From Sinohyriopsis cumingii (taxonomy: Eukaryota > Mollusca > Bivalvia > Unionida > Unionidae): DNA of 64,000 bases. The stretch spans positions 27,716,311 through 27,780,310 of the forward strand of contig CM068835.1 in the NCBI GenBank assembly GCA_028554795.2, read 5' to 3'. The position numbers were made by a program, and so were the translations under genes. The notes under the pieces are model-generated. The model worked only from the letters and a program-made list of their open reading frames with translations, had not been told where the DNA came from and searched no databases. Shown here piece after piece: positions 21,315-30,018 of the stretch. The stretch's first letter is position 1, and each line of letters opens with the position of its first letter.

Positions 21315-21935
21315 GATGGGTTAGTTGGTACTCAGAATTATGTGAAATGGTCAAATTCATAATTTTGATGGGTTAGTTGGTACTCAGAATTATGTGAAAT
21401 GATCAAATTCATAATTTTGATGGGTTAGTTGGTACTCAGAATTATTCTGAATTATCATATTTATTCTGAATTATTATTTATTTCTGAAATTGATGGGTTA
21501 GGTGGTACTCAGATTTATTTCTGAATTATCATATTTATTCTGAATTATTATTTATTTCTGAAATTGATGGGTTAGTTGGTACTCAGATTTATATAAAATA
21601 ATTTTGATGGGTTAGTTGGTACTCAGATTTATATAAAATAATTCTGATGGGCTAGTTGATACTCAGATTTATATAAAATAATTCTGATGGGTTAGTCGAT
21701 ACTCAGATTTGTTCTGAATTATTTATTTTTTTCTGAATTATTTATTTTTTCTGAATTATTATTATTTTTTCTGAATTATTATTATTTTTTCTGAATTATT
21801 ATTCTTTTTTCTGAATTTGATGGGTTAGAATCATACAAACCAATCAAATTTATAACTCTGATGGGTTAGTTGGTACTCAGAATCATACAAACCAACCAAA
21901 TTTGCAATTTTGATGGGTTAGTTGGTGCTCAGATT
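21315..21935. repeat. Iteron-like array, about 11 copies
   Basis: GATGGGTTAGTTGGTACTC, or close variants, starts at about 21315, 21367, 21419, 21492, 21565, 21606, 21646, 21686, 21819 (partial), 21860 and 21912. The spacing varies between about 40 and 130 bp while the word is kept, which looks more like repeated binding sites than a simple satellite. Confidence 0.75.
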
Positions 21936-21971
21936 GATTTATTCTGAATATTTTATTTTATTTTCTGAGTT

Positions 21972-22244
21972 GTCTATTAGATCGTCGGGTAAAGTTGCTT
22001 GATTCTCTAATTGATTTTAATTGAATAAAATATCAAAACCAGTAAAAATTACAAAAAATCAGTAAAATTAGCTCAAATATCAGTAAAATTAGCTCAAATA
22101 TCAGCAAAATTAACTCAAATATGAGTAAAATTAGCTCAAAAATATGTAATTTTTTACTGACTTACTGGTTTTTACTGGTTTTGATATTTTATTCAATTAA
22201 AATCAATTAGAGAATCAGGCAACTTTACCCGACGATCTATAGAC
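21972..22244. repeat. Large inverted repeat at the Polinton centre
   Basis: The left arm (about 21972-22046) and right arm (about 22166-22244) are complementary over about 75 bp with about two differences. The loop of ~120 bp holds four diverged tandem copies of agtaaaattagctcaaatat. The arms would form a long hairpin or cruciform. Confidence 0.9.
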
Positions 22245-22519
22245 AAAATCACCCAAAATGGGTAAAATACCCCTCAAAAACACGAAATTTGTTGATTTTT
22301 CACTGAAATTCAGAAAAAAATAAAATAAAATAAATAAAATAAAATATTTCTGATAAAATAAAATAAAATATTTCTGATAAAATAAAATATTTCTGAAAAA
22401 ATAAAATAAAATATTTCTGAAAAAAATAAAATAAAATATTTCTGATAAAGAAAAATATTTCTGATAAAATAAAATATTTCTGAAAAAAATAAAATAATAT
22501 TTCTGATCCACTCCTTATT

Positions 22520-22792
22520 TTATTTATTCTGGAATATTATTTTTTTAAGTTGATCGACTTTAATACAGGAATGTACATAATTTAGAATCTGATCTCTGCT
22601 ACAAATGATCTCGATAATATGTTTTTGACGGAGCTCATCTAACTGTTCTTGTGTTAATAAGAAATCCTCACTTCCGTATTCATCAATAACTAAATTAACG
22701 TTAAATTGTTCTGTGTTTTGTGAAAACACTGTTCTGATGGCGTTTTCAAGTACTTCTTTGTCATGTATAAAAACTCTCACGTGCTGGTACAT
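22520..22792 (-). CDS. Polinton small acidic ORF, unknown
   Basis: 90 residues with an alternating strand/helix pattern (VRVFIHDKEVLENAIRTVF, FNVNLVIDEYG, IIEIICSRDQILNYV). No family recognised. It starts in a strong AATATTATATAATG context. It is the last minus-strand gene of the structural block before the repeat-rich centre. Confidence 0.6.
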   Translation of the reverse strand: MYQHVRVFIHDKEVLENAIRTVFSQNTEQFNVNLVIDEYGSEDFLLTQEQLDELRQKHIIEIICSRDQILNYVHSCIKVDQLKKIIFQNK

Positions 22793-22814
22793 TATATAAT
22801 ATTTACTTGCTTAA

Positions 22815-24284
22815 TTAAGATTTCACATACAGATTTATCACAAGCTCTTCTCCACGTATGTCAATTAAGCGATTAAGGTGGTTTGTGAGCTTAAAATTTA
22901 TTCGTGTTAACATATTATTGTGACACCGCAAATAAACAGGATTAGTTGGTTCATGCACGATTAAACTTCCAGGGGAAACTTGTGGTGTAAATGTATATAA
23001 AATATATCCTTGTTGAGCCTGATTTGATTTTCCGAGATCTATTTGATAGCTACCATCGACTACGTCACAAACCAGATTGACCACGATCGTGCTGGTTATA
23101 TTAACGATTCTTGGAGATACGTGCCTGCCACCGCAGTGTGGATCATTATTATATCTTAAAACAGTTGGAGAGGGTATTAGTTTTTTCCACGCATCGAGTA
23201 TTTTAGGAAAATATTCACCAATGACATCATTGAGTGATTTTACTAGTTCTCCGGCATTAATCCCTGGTATTGCAATTGTTGGTAATTGTTGTTCAGTTAT
23301 TTTGTAATGATTGAGAAACCATTCTCTAGCGTTATAATTATTAATAATTATATTACCGTTTTAAACTATATTCACAATGATAGTTTTATTAACGTATACA
23401 AGATCTGATATGACCTGATTTAGATGTTTTATCGTCTCAATGATTTGCTGTTTTAAATCATCGCTGTAGCTATCAGAAAATAAATTTCGTAGTTTGTTGT
23501 TTCGTGATTGTTTAAATTCAAAATTAACAGGATCAGAATATGACTGAATAAATTCCTCATTGACGAGTGGAGGTGTTATAATTTTTCCACCAGCAGTACG
23601 TACACTTTTATTTATTAATTTAGGAAGGTTTTCACCATCATCTGCTGTCATAAAAATGGGAATACCGGGCTGTTTCCACTGATATTTACCTCGATATTCA
23701 GGAACTGTCATAAATTTTCTTTCATGCGTAATAAAATCAGCCCGAGTTGATTCAGGTGGTATCGGTGTTATCTGTGGTGGTGATATTTCAGGCCAACCTA
23801 GTACGGATCTTATCGTGGATTGATAAATATCAACAGCATAATCAGGAGAATGTATCTCAACCGTCGAGGATAGCGTCGGTTCGTGAACGTTAATCGATAT
23901 TTTTGCTTCTTTTCCGGTTATTGATTTTATTCTACGTTGAAATTCTTCATTGATATCTTCAATCTCATAACTACCAGTGGGTATTCCAACATCTATCCAG
24001 TCAGGAGTACCATCTGGTTTGTTCTTGTTAGCAAATACAAGCGAATTATTTGCTGGTGTACCATTAAATGATTTTGATCTGATATTTGGCTAGCTCTAAT
24101 ATACCCGTAATTGAGCTAATGCTATTTCTTTTACTGGAATTGCAGTAGGAAAGTTAATACTAAATTCAGGATTAGTTGAACTTACCGAGATCATCGTTAT
24201 CTTTGGCGGAGTTGTGTTAGTCACGATCTGCTGGAGTAATTCTGTCATTATTAATACTTGTATCTTTAATACCGATACCTTCAT
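22815..24284 (-). pseudogene. Polinton minor-capsid-like (penton) region
   Basis: Minus-strand sequence with segments I recognise from Polinton and adintovirus minor structural proteins: an N-terminal stretch with STNPEFSINFPTAIPVKEIA (virion-protein start typical of this group) and a C-terminal beta-rich stretch with QGYILYTFTPQVSPGSLIV and LIDIRGEELVINLYV. These fit a single-jelly-roll minor capsid (penton-like) protein. Placement in the structural block agrees. The gene is broken, with a few breaks. The exact fold assignment is inferred from pattern memory. Confidence 0.6.
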
Positions 24285-24582
24285 GATATATTTTAGTTAT
24301 CATTGAAAACTCGAAATCAGATATAATTCCATCACTGAGACTCGCTGATAACAACGAGGATAATTTCGAGTATGCTACCGTCGCTGTGTGTAATTTTATT
24401 ATGTAATCGGATAATTTTTCGTTCGTGCAAGTACATATTTTTTTTGCGATGATATTAAGCACACCTGCAATAGTTGTTGCTGCTGAAATACAAATAGTTA
24501 CGGATACTGGTGCCATCATTGTCACCGCTGATAATATCACACCAGTTCCAGCAACAACAGCGGATACTGAATAAACAATCAC
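24217..24582 (-). CDS. Polinton small membrane protein
   Basis: 121 residues. Two hydrophobic segments near the N-terminus (about residues 3-22 and 25-45), a Cys-containing junction (ICTCT), then a soluble helical tail with SKLSSLLSASLSDGIISDFE. The tail pattern (SKLxSxxSxALxDGxISxxEF) is a recurrent uncharacterised Polinton/adintovirus protein. Probably a virion or membrane-associated protein; function unknown. It overlaps the start of the minor-capsid region. Confidence 0.65.
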   Translation of the reverse strand: MIVYSVSAVVAGTGVILSAVTMMAPVSVTICISAATTIAGVLNIIAKKICTCTNEKLSDYIIKLHTATVAYSKLSSLLSASLSDGIISDFEFSMITKIYHEGIGIKDTSINNDRITPADRD

Positions 24583-24709
24583 ATCAACGATAACTAATCG
24601 TCGTCGATATTTTTTTACTTTTACTGTATTATTGTTCGACTTGATCTTTTAGCACCGCCTGCCATTCACGCGCTTGATTGTATCTGTATTGTGCACCGTC
24701 CATATATTT

Positions 24710-25720
24710 TTATGCAGTAACCAATTGAGGCGTTTCAGCTACAAATTCCAAACACCACCAGTAAGATGTTGCGGTTAATTTCTTATCATCTGCTTCCAGA
24801 ATAAATATTTCTTCGGTTCCGCTATTTAATCTAACAGATACAACCCCGGAAAACCTATCGGTTGAATGACGCCATGGAAACGTTGTAAATATGTCAAATT
24901 TTGCAGCACTGAACACAGACAGCCTGTACACGCCAGTGACTGTTGCGGTATATTTGATAGTTTTATTTTGCTGCGACCATGTTGCAAATCCCGATGATAC
25001 TGTGTATACGATATTTGTGATATGTCCGGGAGTTATTCCGGCTGGAATTTTAATTATGCTGGTTTTGTTAACGATATCAGGATTCCCCGCTACGATGTTT
25101 TGCTGTGTTTGTTCGATCGTGTCAATGTTGGTTTTGATATCAGAAAGTTTCATGCCGATGACGGGAATAGTTCCAAAGAACTCATCTACAGATTCATCGG
25201 TTTTTTGAAAGTTTCTTCGAAGTCTTGTAAAAGCGTTTACGTGAACATCATACTCGGCCCGCAACGTGGATAGTTTACCATCTACGGTGTCGACGTATTT
25301 TTTTGTTGCTGCGTCTTTGTCGGATGTTGGATCTCTTAAAACTACTATTTTATTTCCGTTCATGCTGAGTTCACCCGTCATTGTGTCGCCGGTGTTTCTC
25401 GCACGATTAGCAACGCTTCTTGCAATTTCATCTCTGATAGTTTTAAATGATATACTTGAATCCCTGATTCTGCCGCAGTCAGTAAACACGGGAATATTAT
25501 CCGTAACTGCACCGAGTACTCGTCGAACTATATCATTCCATCTGATGTTGCTCGTTTTTAGTTTACCATATCGATCTTGAAAAATAACAACCTCATCTGG
25601 ATCAACTCCAGCCAGGCTCATGATATCAGCGAGTTCATCTTTAGTTGCGTACTTTGACAGATCAATGTCGGATTTTATTTTCTTACTGGTAGAAGAAGAT
25701 CTTCCGTAAATATCAACCAT
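24710..25720 (-). CDS. Polinton fibre-like protein with phage-tail-fibre motif
   Basis: 336 residues. An N-terminal head (1-100) is followed by GDTMTGELSMNG (111-122) and DPTSDKDAATKKYVD (130-144), the signature of bacteriophage tail-fibre repeats; then a helical heptad region (about 145-215) and a C-terminal beta-rich domain of ~120 residues (VYRLSVFSAAKF, SVRLNSGTEEIFILEADDKK), plausibly a trimeric receptor-binding head. This is the layout of a viral attachment fibre. Start context is TTAAAATATAATG. It lies between the protease and the membrane protein. Confidence 0.7.
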   Translation of the reverse strand: MVDIYGRSSSTSKKIKSDIDLSKYATKDELADIMSLAGVDPDEVVIFQDRYGKLKTSNIRWNDIVRRVLGAVTDNIPVFTDCGRIRDSSISFKTIRDEIARSVANRARNTGDTMTGELSMNGNKIVVLRDPTSDKDAATKKYVDTVDGKLSTLRAEYDVHVNAFTRLRRNFQKTDESVDEFFGTIPVIGMKLSDIKTNIDTIEQTQQNIVAGNPDIVNKTSIIKIPAGITPGHITNIVYTVSSGFATWSQQNKTIKYTATVTGVYRLSVFSAAKFDIFTTFPWRHSTDRFSGVVSVRLNSGTEEIFILEADDKKLTATSYWWCLEFVAETPQLVTA

Positions 25721-25744
25721 TATATTTTAAGATCCAAGATCTGT

Positions 25745-26245
25745 TTAAAACGCTGTACGCGCAACGAATCGGTTGCTTGTATAATCATGCACGACTTTAT
25801 GTGGCGGTTTGGATGATTTTGATATAGCGTCGAGTACATTAATTACCTCACGGCCGCATATTGGCGGATCTGTCATTGTTTGTGTGGGTAGCGTTGAATA
25901 CCAAACTTGCGCGTGAAGTGGTGCGACATACTTGATAAATTCAACGGGTGGAGCTAACCCGTATGAATCAAAATAAACGATTCCACGCGGATCAACCGCG
26001 TATGATACCCAATGAGTACCGGGTCCTGAATTCAAGTCTAGATTAATAATACCTGTTTCAAGTTTGTTTGGTCGGTCCGGTAATTGATCTCGCATAAAAA
26101 CACCTCTAAAGGCTTTTATTTTTAATTTTTTAGCAGCATCAAGTAAATCACAATTTGATGCTGGAACGTCTAACGAGGAAGCCTTAGACCTCTTCGCCAG
26201 CGAGATCCGGGTAATCTTAGACCGCGTCCCTTTTTTTGTATCCAT
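25745..26245 (-). CDS. Polinton maturation cysteine protease (adenain/Ulp1-like)
   Basis: 166 residues with the catalytic set of the adenovirus-type protease family in order: His78 (GTHWVSY), Asp93 (YFDSYG), Gln122 (TQTM) and Cys130 (PPICGREV). These enzymes cleave capsid precursors during maturation. Overlaps the core-like gene upstream by a few codons, as expected for a compact late block. Confidence 0.92.
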   Translation of the reverse strand: MDTKKGTRSKITRISLAKRSKASSLDVPASNCDLLDAAKKLKIKAFRGVFMRDQLPDRPNKLETGIINLDLNSGPGTHWVSYAVDPRGIVYFDSYGLAPPVEFIKYVAPLHAQVWYSTLPTQTMTDPPICGREVINVLDAISKSSKPPHKVVHDYTSNRFVARTAF

Positions 26246-26590
26246 TTCCAGTTGCTTTCTTTAGAGCCATTCCAGTAGCTGTTCCAATAGCATCTAACGC
26301 GGATGCTTTTGCTACTGCTGGAGCGGCAGCAGTTATTAACGCTGGAATAGCCGCAAGAAGTGGAAATATACCACCCGTTTTAACCATGTCTTTGATGGCG
26401 CTCGGAGAAAGATGAAATTGAACTCCGGTTTTTGATTCAAGGGCTTTATTGAGATGTTTAATCTGATTATTTGTCAACGATAATTTGTTTGGACCACCAC
26501 TAATCTGATCTCGTTTTAGTGATATTTTAGTTCCACATTTGTTGGCGGTTTTTGATTGAAGCTTTTTTACCTGGCCAGGAGTCAGAGTAA
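26217..26590 (-). CDS. Polinton core-like protein (pX-like, GGIFP motif)
   Basis: A small basic protein with two repeated helical segments of the type LTPGQVKKLQ and LTNNQIKHLNKAL, then VKTGGIFPLLAAIPALITA, an alanine-rich hydrophobic stretch and a basic C-terminus. The 'GGFLPLLAAIPAL' motif is a hallmark of pX-like DNA-condensing or membrane-active core proteins of adenovirus-like elements. The upstream boundary is uncertain. Confidence 0.75.
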
Positions 26591-26646
26591 CATTAACATG
26601 ACCATACGATATTTTTATATAAAATATATTTTTCTAAATAACATGA

Positions 26647-28092
26647 TTAAATATTTTCCACTGGTGCATCAACGACTCTCATTCGACCACTACCACCTTC
26701 AAGTAACATGGCTTTATCGCTAAGTATGACCGCGATTGCTCTGTAGGTGCCGCGAATAAGAGGTGGACCAGCTATATCAGGAGGAGGGTTAGTAACAAGA
26801 GCTCGAAAGTGTATATCAACGACAGATTGTTTGGATAAATCAAGATGTTCCAGCGAAAAATAATAAATAGGATATAGACCTGTAAAATCTAATTGTGATA
26901 TTTGCAAACCAGTATCTATATTTTGATCACGTCCCATGAATGACATTAAACGATGATATGCACGCGCTACGTGATTTTGATCAAAATTTAACAATATATC
27001 TTCAGCTGGTTCTTGATGTCCATTTATCCGTAAGGAAACTTCATTAACTCCAAGGCTGTCAAATATCATATGTGAACGTTCTTGATTATTCGTCCGAGCA
27101 TTATCTTGTAGCGCAATAAAAATATGTCGTGGTGCAGAAACACCTTGCTGTGATGCTATATGCCACGTAAATAAACCATTAACAGAACTTTGAATAGCAT
27201 CTGTGGTTACTGTTAACCATGATAGCAATGATTTACCGCCTTGATCCATAAAAGAAATTAATTTTTGTTCTTCAGTAATAGATGGAGTCATTACTGGCAT
27301 CCACAACGAAAGTTTTGATATATTTACTTTACCATCAGCAACACCAGCACCTCGCCAGATTGCATCATTATCATCACCTTTTCTTACGAGCACAATTGTA
27401 TGTTTAGCTCCAAAGATTACCTTTCTAACATTTCTGCAAAATCCAAAGATGTGAGATAATGGAATTGCACATGAAAAATTTCTATTATCCCCTGACAACG
27501 CTGCTCGGCGTGTTGCAAACCCTAAGTTGTAAGTCGTATTAACACTTTTTATAATATCAAAAGCAACACCTGGTCTGTCTGCGTGTTCAAAATCAACTGG
27601 TTGTGGATCAACTGCAGTACCTACTGGTGTTTGTAATTTAGTATATTGAACATGATCAGCGTGGTTAGTAATATCTTTAGCAAACATCATTGTTGGACCG
27701 GCTGATCTTGTAAAGTCGTCAGAATATCTCGCTAGACCAATTATTGTTGTAGCAACATCAACATCCTTCTGAATTGATTCAATATTTTTTCCATCTATCA
27801 TATAAGTGGCGCTATCAAACAACGCCATAATCCCGTTGTTGACAAAACCAACACGCAAATTAGCAGCATATGGCGTATTAGCTACAACATTCGTTACAAG
27901 TCTACCTTCTACTTCAATAAACGCCTCAGCGGGCAAGAAATATCTACTTGTATCATGAACCTGTAATTCGATTCTCCCCCGCTGATTTGGTTGTCTTGCG
28001 TCATAAGAATAAAACTGATAATCACGTATAGATTCATACGTAAGGACAGGTGCCTCCATATCAAATGCTGGGTCTGATTCGCGCTTGAACAT
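26647..28092 (-). CDS. Polinton major capsid protein (double jelly roll)
   Basis: About 480 residues, the usual size for Polinton hexon-like proteins. It begins MFKRESDPAFDMEAPVLTYE, followed by YSYDARQPNQRG and FLPAEAFIEVEGRL, the recurrent N-terminal strands of this family; later NLGFATRRA and the C-terminal YYFSLEHLDLSKQSVVDI fit the second jelly roll. I prefer the Met at 28092 because it follows AATTATAATAAAAATG and matches the family N-terminus; an upstream Met adds six residues. Trimers would form the capsid shell. Confidence 0.92.
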   Translation of the reverse strand: MFKRESDPAFDMEAPVLTYESIRDYQFYSYDARQPNQRGRIELQVHDTSRYFLPAEAFIEVEGRLVTNVVANTPYAANLRVGFVNNGIMALFDSATYMIDGKNIESIQKDVDVATTIIGLARYSDDFTRSAGPTMMFAKDITNHADHVQYTKLQTPVGTAVDPQPVDFEHADRPGVAFDIIKSVNTTYNLGFATRRAALSGDNRNFSCAIPLSHIFGFCRNVRKVIFGAKHTIVLVRKGDDNDAIWRGAGVADGKVNISKLSLWMPVMTPSITEEQKLISFMDQGGKSLLSWLTVTTDAIQSSVNGLFTWHIASQQGVSAPRHIFIALQDNARTNNQERSHMIFDSLGVNEVSLRINGHQEPAEDILLNFDQNHVARAYHRLMSFMGRDQNIDTGLQISQLDFTGLYPIYYFSLEHLDLSKQSVVDIHFRALVTNPPPDIAGPPLIRGTYRAIAVILSDKAMLLEGGSGRMRVVDAPVENI

Positions 28093-28130
28093 TTTTATTA
28101 TAATTACCATTTTTCAAATCATGATTTAAA

Positions 28131-28562
28131 TCATCGTCGACGAAGACCGCTTCCTGCTATTAAATTTGCTGTTATATTTTTTTCTGCTTCTTCAGATATC
28201 GCCGCTAGTTTTTGATTTGCAGCCTGATTTATTATTTTACTCACGTCTGCGGGCATCACCTCAGTACTTGGTAATTTTACCGGTTGTTGTTTTCGTCGCA
28301 ATAATCGTGCTAGTCTATCTTTGATCGCCGAGAACGCCTTATCAGCAACATTGACAATTGCACTAGGAGCTTTATCACGAACAATATCAATAGCTTTCAT
28401 CGATAATTGTTTTGCAATAGGTGCTGCTTTTGGAGCTATCCTTGTAAATAATCCCTGAATAACATCACCAAGTCCATCTCCGTAAGCAGCTCTGTAGATT
28501 GGTAATCGTGAGTTTACCGCTCTGACCTGTACGGGTTTACGATGATTATTATGTATGATCAT
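28131..28562 (-). CDS. Polinton pVI-like minor virion protein
   Basis: 143 residues: a basic N-terminus, YGDGLGDVIQGLF (glycine-rich, amphipathic), a lysine/alanine-rich helical middle (KAIDIVRDKAPSAIVNVADK) and the C-terminal ITANLIAGSGLRRR. The GDGLG ... IAGSG pattern recurs in Polinton/adintovirus pVI-like proteins, which in adenovirus link hexon and core and disrupt membranes on entry. It sits directly upstream of the major capsid gene. Confidence 0.7.
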   Translation of the reverse strand: MIIHNNHRKPVQVRAVNSRLPIYRAAYGDGLGDVIQGLFTRIAPKAAPIAKQLSMKAIDIVRDKAPSAIVNVADKAFSAIKDRLARLLRRKQQPVKLPSTEVMPADVSKIINQAANQKLAAISEEAEKNITANLIAGSGLRRR

Positions 28563-28591
28563 CTTATTTTTATTTGTTATTTATCTAACAA

Positions 28592-29185
28592 CTAGTCATC
28601 AACAAGTTCATCGATAAGTTCTCGGTAAACTCCGATATCCATGATACCACCTTGAAATAATCGCCGACAAATATCAGATGCTTCATTAATTATTTCTGGT
28701 GAATTATTTCCGGCACGTTTTCCTCCTATGAGAACTTCTAACCGTGACACATCATTAATGATGTTATCAGGACAAACAAAATCATCCCCCAGACTACTCC
28801 CCCATACTTCTTTTTCTTTTTCTGATATTTTAGGTGGTGTCGCTACAAACATTTCTTTAATTTTCGACATCAGCAGTGAATAAGAAGATTGTTTTTGTTC
28901 TGTTTGTTGCAGAGGTGGAGGAAGTTGATACTGGGAGAGTTCTTCTTGTTTCTCTCTCTGTCTCTCTCTATAAAGTGTGTTTACTTCTTTATAAAGAGCT
29001 TTATATTTCGAATCATCCTTTCTAGCTTGTCCTTTATTTGCATGTATGCGATATATCCATCTAATAAAATTATCATTTTTTGTTTTTTCATAAGGGGGGT
29101 TTAAAACAGCAGATTTGTTAAATATATAATCTAATATTTTTTTCGGGTAATTTTTCTCTTTTAGTATTTCTAATATCTTCGACAA
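28592..29185 (-). CDS. Polinton structural-block protein, unknown, charged
   Basis: 197 residues, highly charged and helical, with a coiled-coil-like middle (LYRERQREKQEELSQ), a Gln/Pro-rich linker and a C-terminal domain with VLIGGKRAGNNSPEIINEA then LIDELVDD. The C-terminal pattern (short helices after a GxxxAGNxS turn) recurs in uncharacterised Polinton proteins. Possibly a scaffold or minor virion protein. It overlaps the next upstream gene. Confidence 0.6.
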   Translation of the reverse strand: MSKILEILKEKNYPKKILDYIFNKSAVLNPPYEKTKNDNFIRWIYRIHANKGQARKDDSKYKALYKEVNTLYRERQREKQEELSQYQLPPPLQQTEQKQSSYSLLMSKIKEMFVATPPKISEKEKEVWGSSLGDDFVCPDNIINDVSRLEVLIGGKRAGNNSPEIINEASDICRRLFQGGIMDIGVYRELIDELVDD

Positions 29186-29639
29186 ACCCTTCCTTAAAAT
29201 TTGTAATTAATTTTATATTTTCCTTTATTGGCCAGGGTTCAGGTGTATGTTCTTTCTTCGCGCCGGTGACTTCAGTATAAAGTTTTCCAATACTTTCAAG
29301 TACTTCTTCGCCGACAGGTGGAGGTTGAGCCGCAGCTATATCAATTGGAAGATCTCGTAAAATCTTCTTTGTTTGTTTAGTTCTTCTTGCTATTTTTTCG
29401 GTTTGTTCTGCTTTTTGTTTTGATGCCGGAAAAAGATCTTCTTTGATGACTGTTGTAACTTTCTTAGTAGCTGCAGTGACGGGCTTAAACAGTTTTTTAG
29501 TGTCTTCTTCGTACTCAACTCGTGCTTCTTGCTGCGCTTGTAGATTTTTTCTAAATGAATCTCGCACGGGAAGAAATTTTTTAATTGCTTCTAGTCTCTC
29601 TCGTGCTATTCTTGCAGTATGAGATTCTGGATGTACCAT
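29118..29639 (-). CDS. Polinton first gene of the late block, unknown
   Basis: 173 residues, basic and helical (ARERLEAIKKFLPVRD, KKVTTVIKEDLFPASKQKAE), with a proline-rich stretch near residue 108. No family recognised. The start follows TTATATTAAAAATAATG and lies 30 bp inside the right TIR, so this is the promoter-proximal gene of the minus-strand structural block. Confidence 0.6.
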   Translation of the reverse strand: MVHPESHTARIARERLEAIKKFLPVRDSFRKNLQAQQEARVEYEEDTKKLFKPVTAATKKVTTVIKEDLFPASKQKAEQTEKIARRTKQTKKILRDLPIDIAAAQPPPVGEEVLESIGKLYTEVTGAKKEHTPEPWPIKENIKLITNFKEGFVEDIRNTKREKLPEKNIRLYI

Positions 29640-29668
29640 TATTTTTAATATAACAATTTTTAATTAAT

Positions 29669-29919
29669 AGCAGCAGAGAGGGCGTCTACCAATGTTGGTC
29701 GTCCAGTAAATAAACAAAAAATAAATAAACACGTAGAATACTTTATTTTTCAGCTACCCTTTCGAACTAAGGTTTTATTGATGGGGTTGGTTTCAACAAA
29801 AATAAAATCATCTCAAGGAAACGTTTATTTGTAAAAATCTGGACCTTTCTACGAGATGATTTTATTTTTGTTTATTATTTTTGTCGGAATTCTATGGTCT
29901 GTTCGCCCTCTCTGCTGCT
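29669..29919. repeat. Polinton right terminal inverted repeat
   Basis: 251 bp, inverted copy of 13348-13602, with the same 16-bp mirrored ends and internal hairpin. Confidence 0.95.
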
Positions 29920-29924
29920 AGTCC
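29920..29924. repeat. Polinton target-site duplication, right
   Basis: AGTCC, matching 13343-13347. LINE coding sequence resumes directly after it. Confidence 0.85.
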
Positions 29925-30018
29925 CTGTGATGTTCCTGAGTAAATTGAGATCTGTGTTACAATTCTGGGTGAGTTGTTCAATGTGCTGTTTCCATGTGAG
30001 GTGGTTGTCAAAGAACAT

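Larger units (their letters stand above)
21048..22515. repeat. Polinton repeat-rich centre between convergent genes
   Basis: Non-coding. On the left are many TTTATTCTGAATTATT-type tandem words and an iteron-like array; in the middle a long inverted repeat; on the right AAAATAAAATATTTCTGAT-type words that are roughly the complement of the left side. Transcription converges here from both halves. The open frames across it (67 and 98 residues) are low-complexity artefacts. Confidence 0.85.
13348..29919. mobile_element. Polinton/Maverick element, ~16.6 kb, fossil
   Basis: A self-synthesising, virus-like DNA transposon bounded by ~250-bp terminal inverted repeats that start AG and end CT and flanked by AGTCC duplications. 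It carries the hallmark set: DDE integrase, family-B-like polymerase, FtsK/HerA-type packaging ATPase, adenovirus-type protease, double-jelly-roll major capsid protein and a minor-capsid-like region, plus accessory genes. Early or replicative genes lie left, the structural block reads leftward from the right end, and the two halves converge on a repeat-rich centre at 21.05-22.5 kb. The copy is broken, with roughly half a dozen breaks; most genes are still open. The near identity of the two TIRs suggests a fairly recent insertion. Confidence 0.97.

Noticed and set aside
22215-22511. 98-residue minus-strand ORF rich in Phe and Tyr
   Set aside because: Low-complexity translation of TTTATTCTGA-type repeats.
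20677-22515. CRISPR-like look of regularly spaced words in the Polinton centre
   Set aside because: Spacers are not unique and evenly sized, there are no cas genes, and the setting is a eukaryotic transposon.
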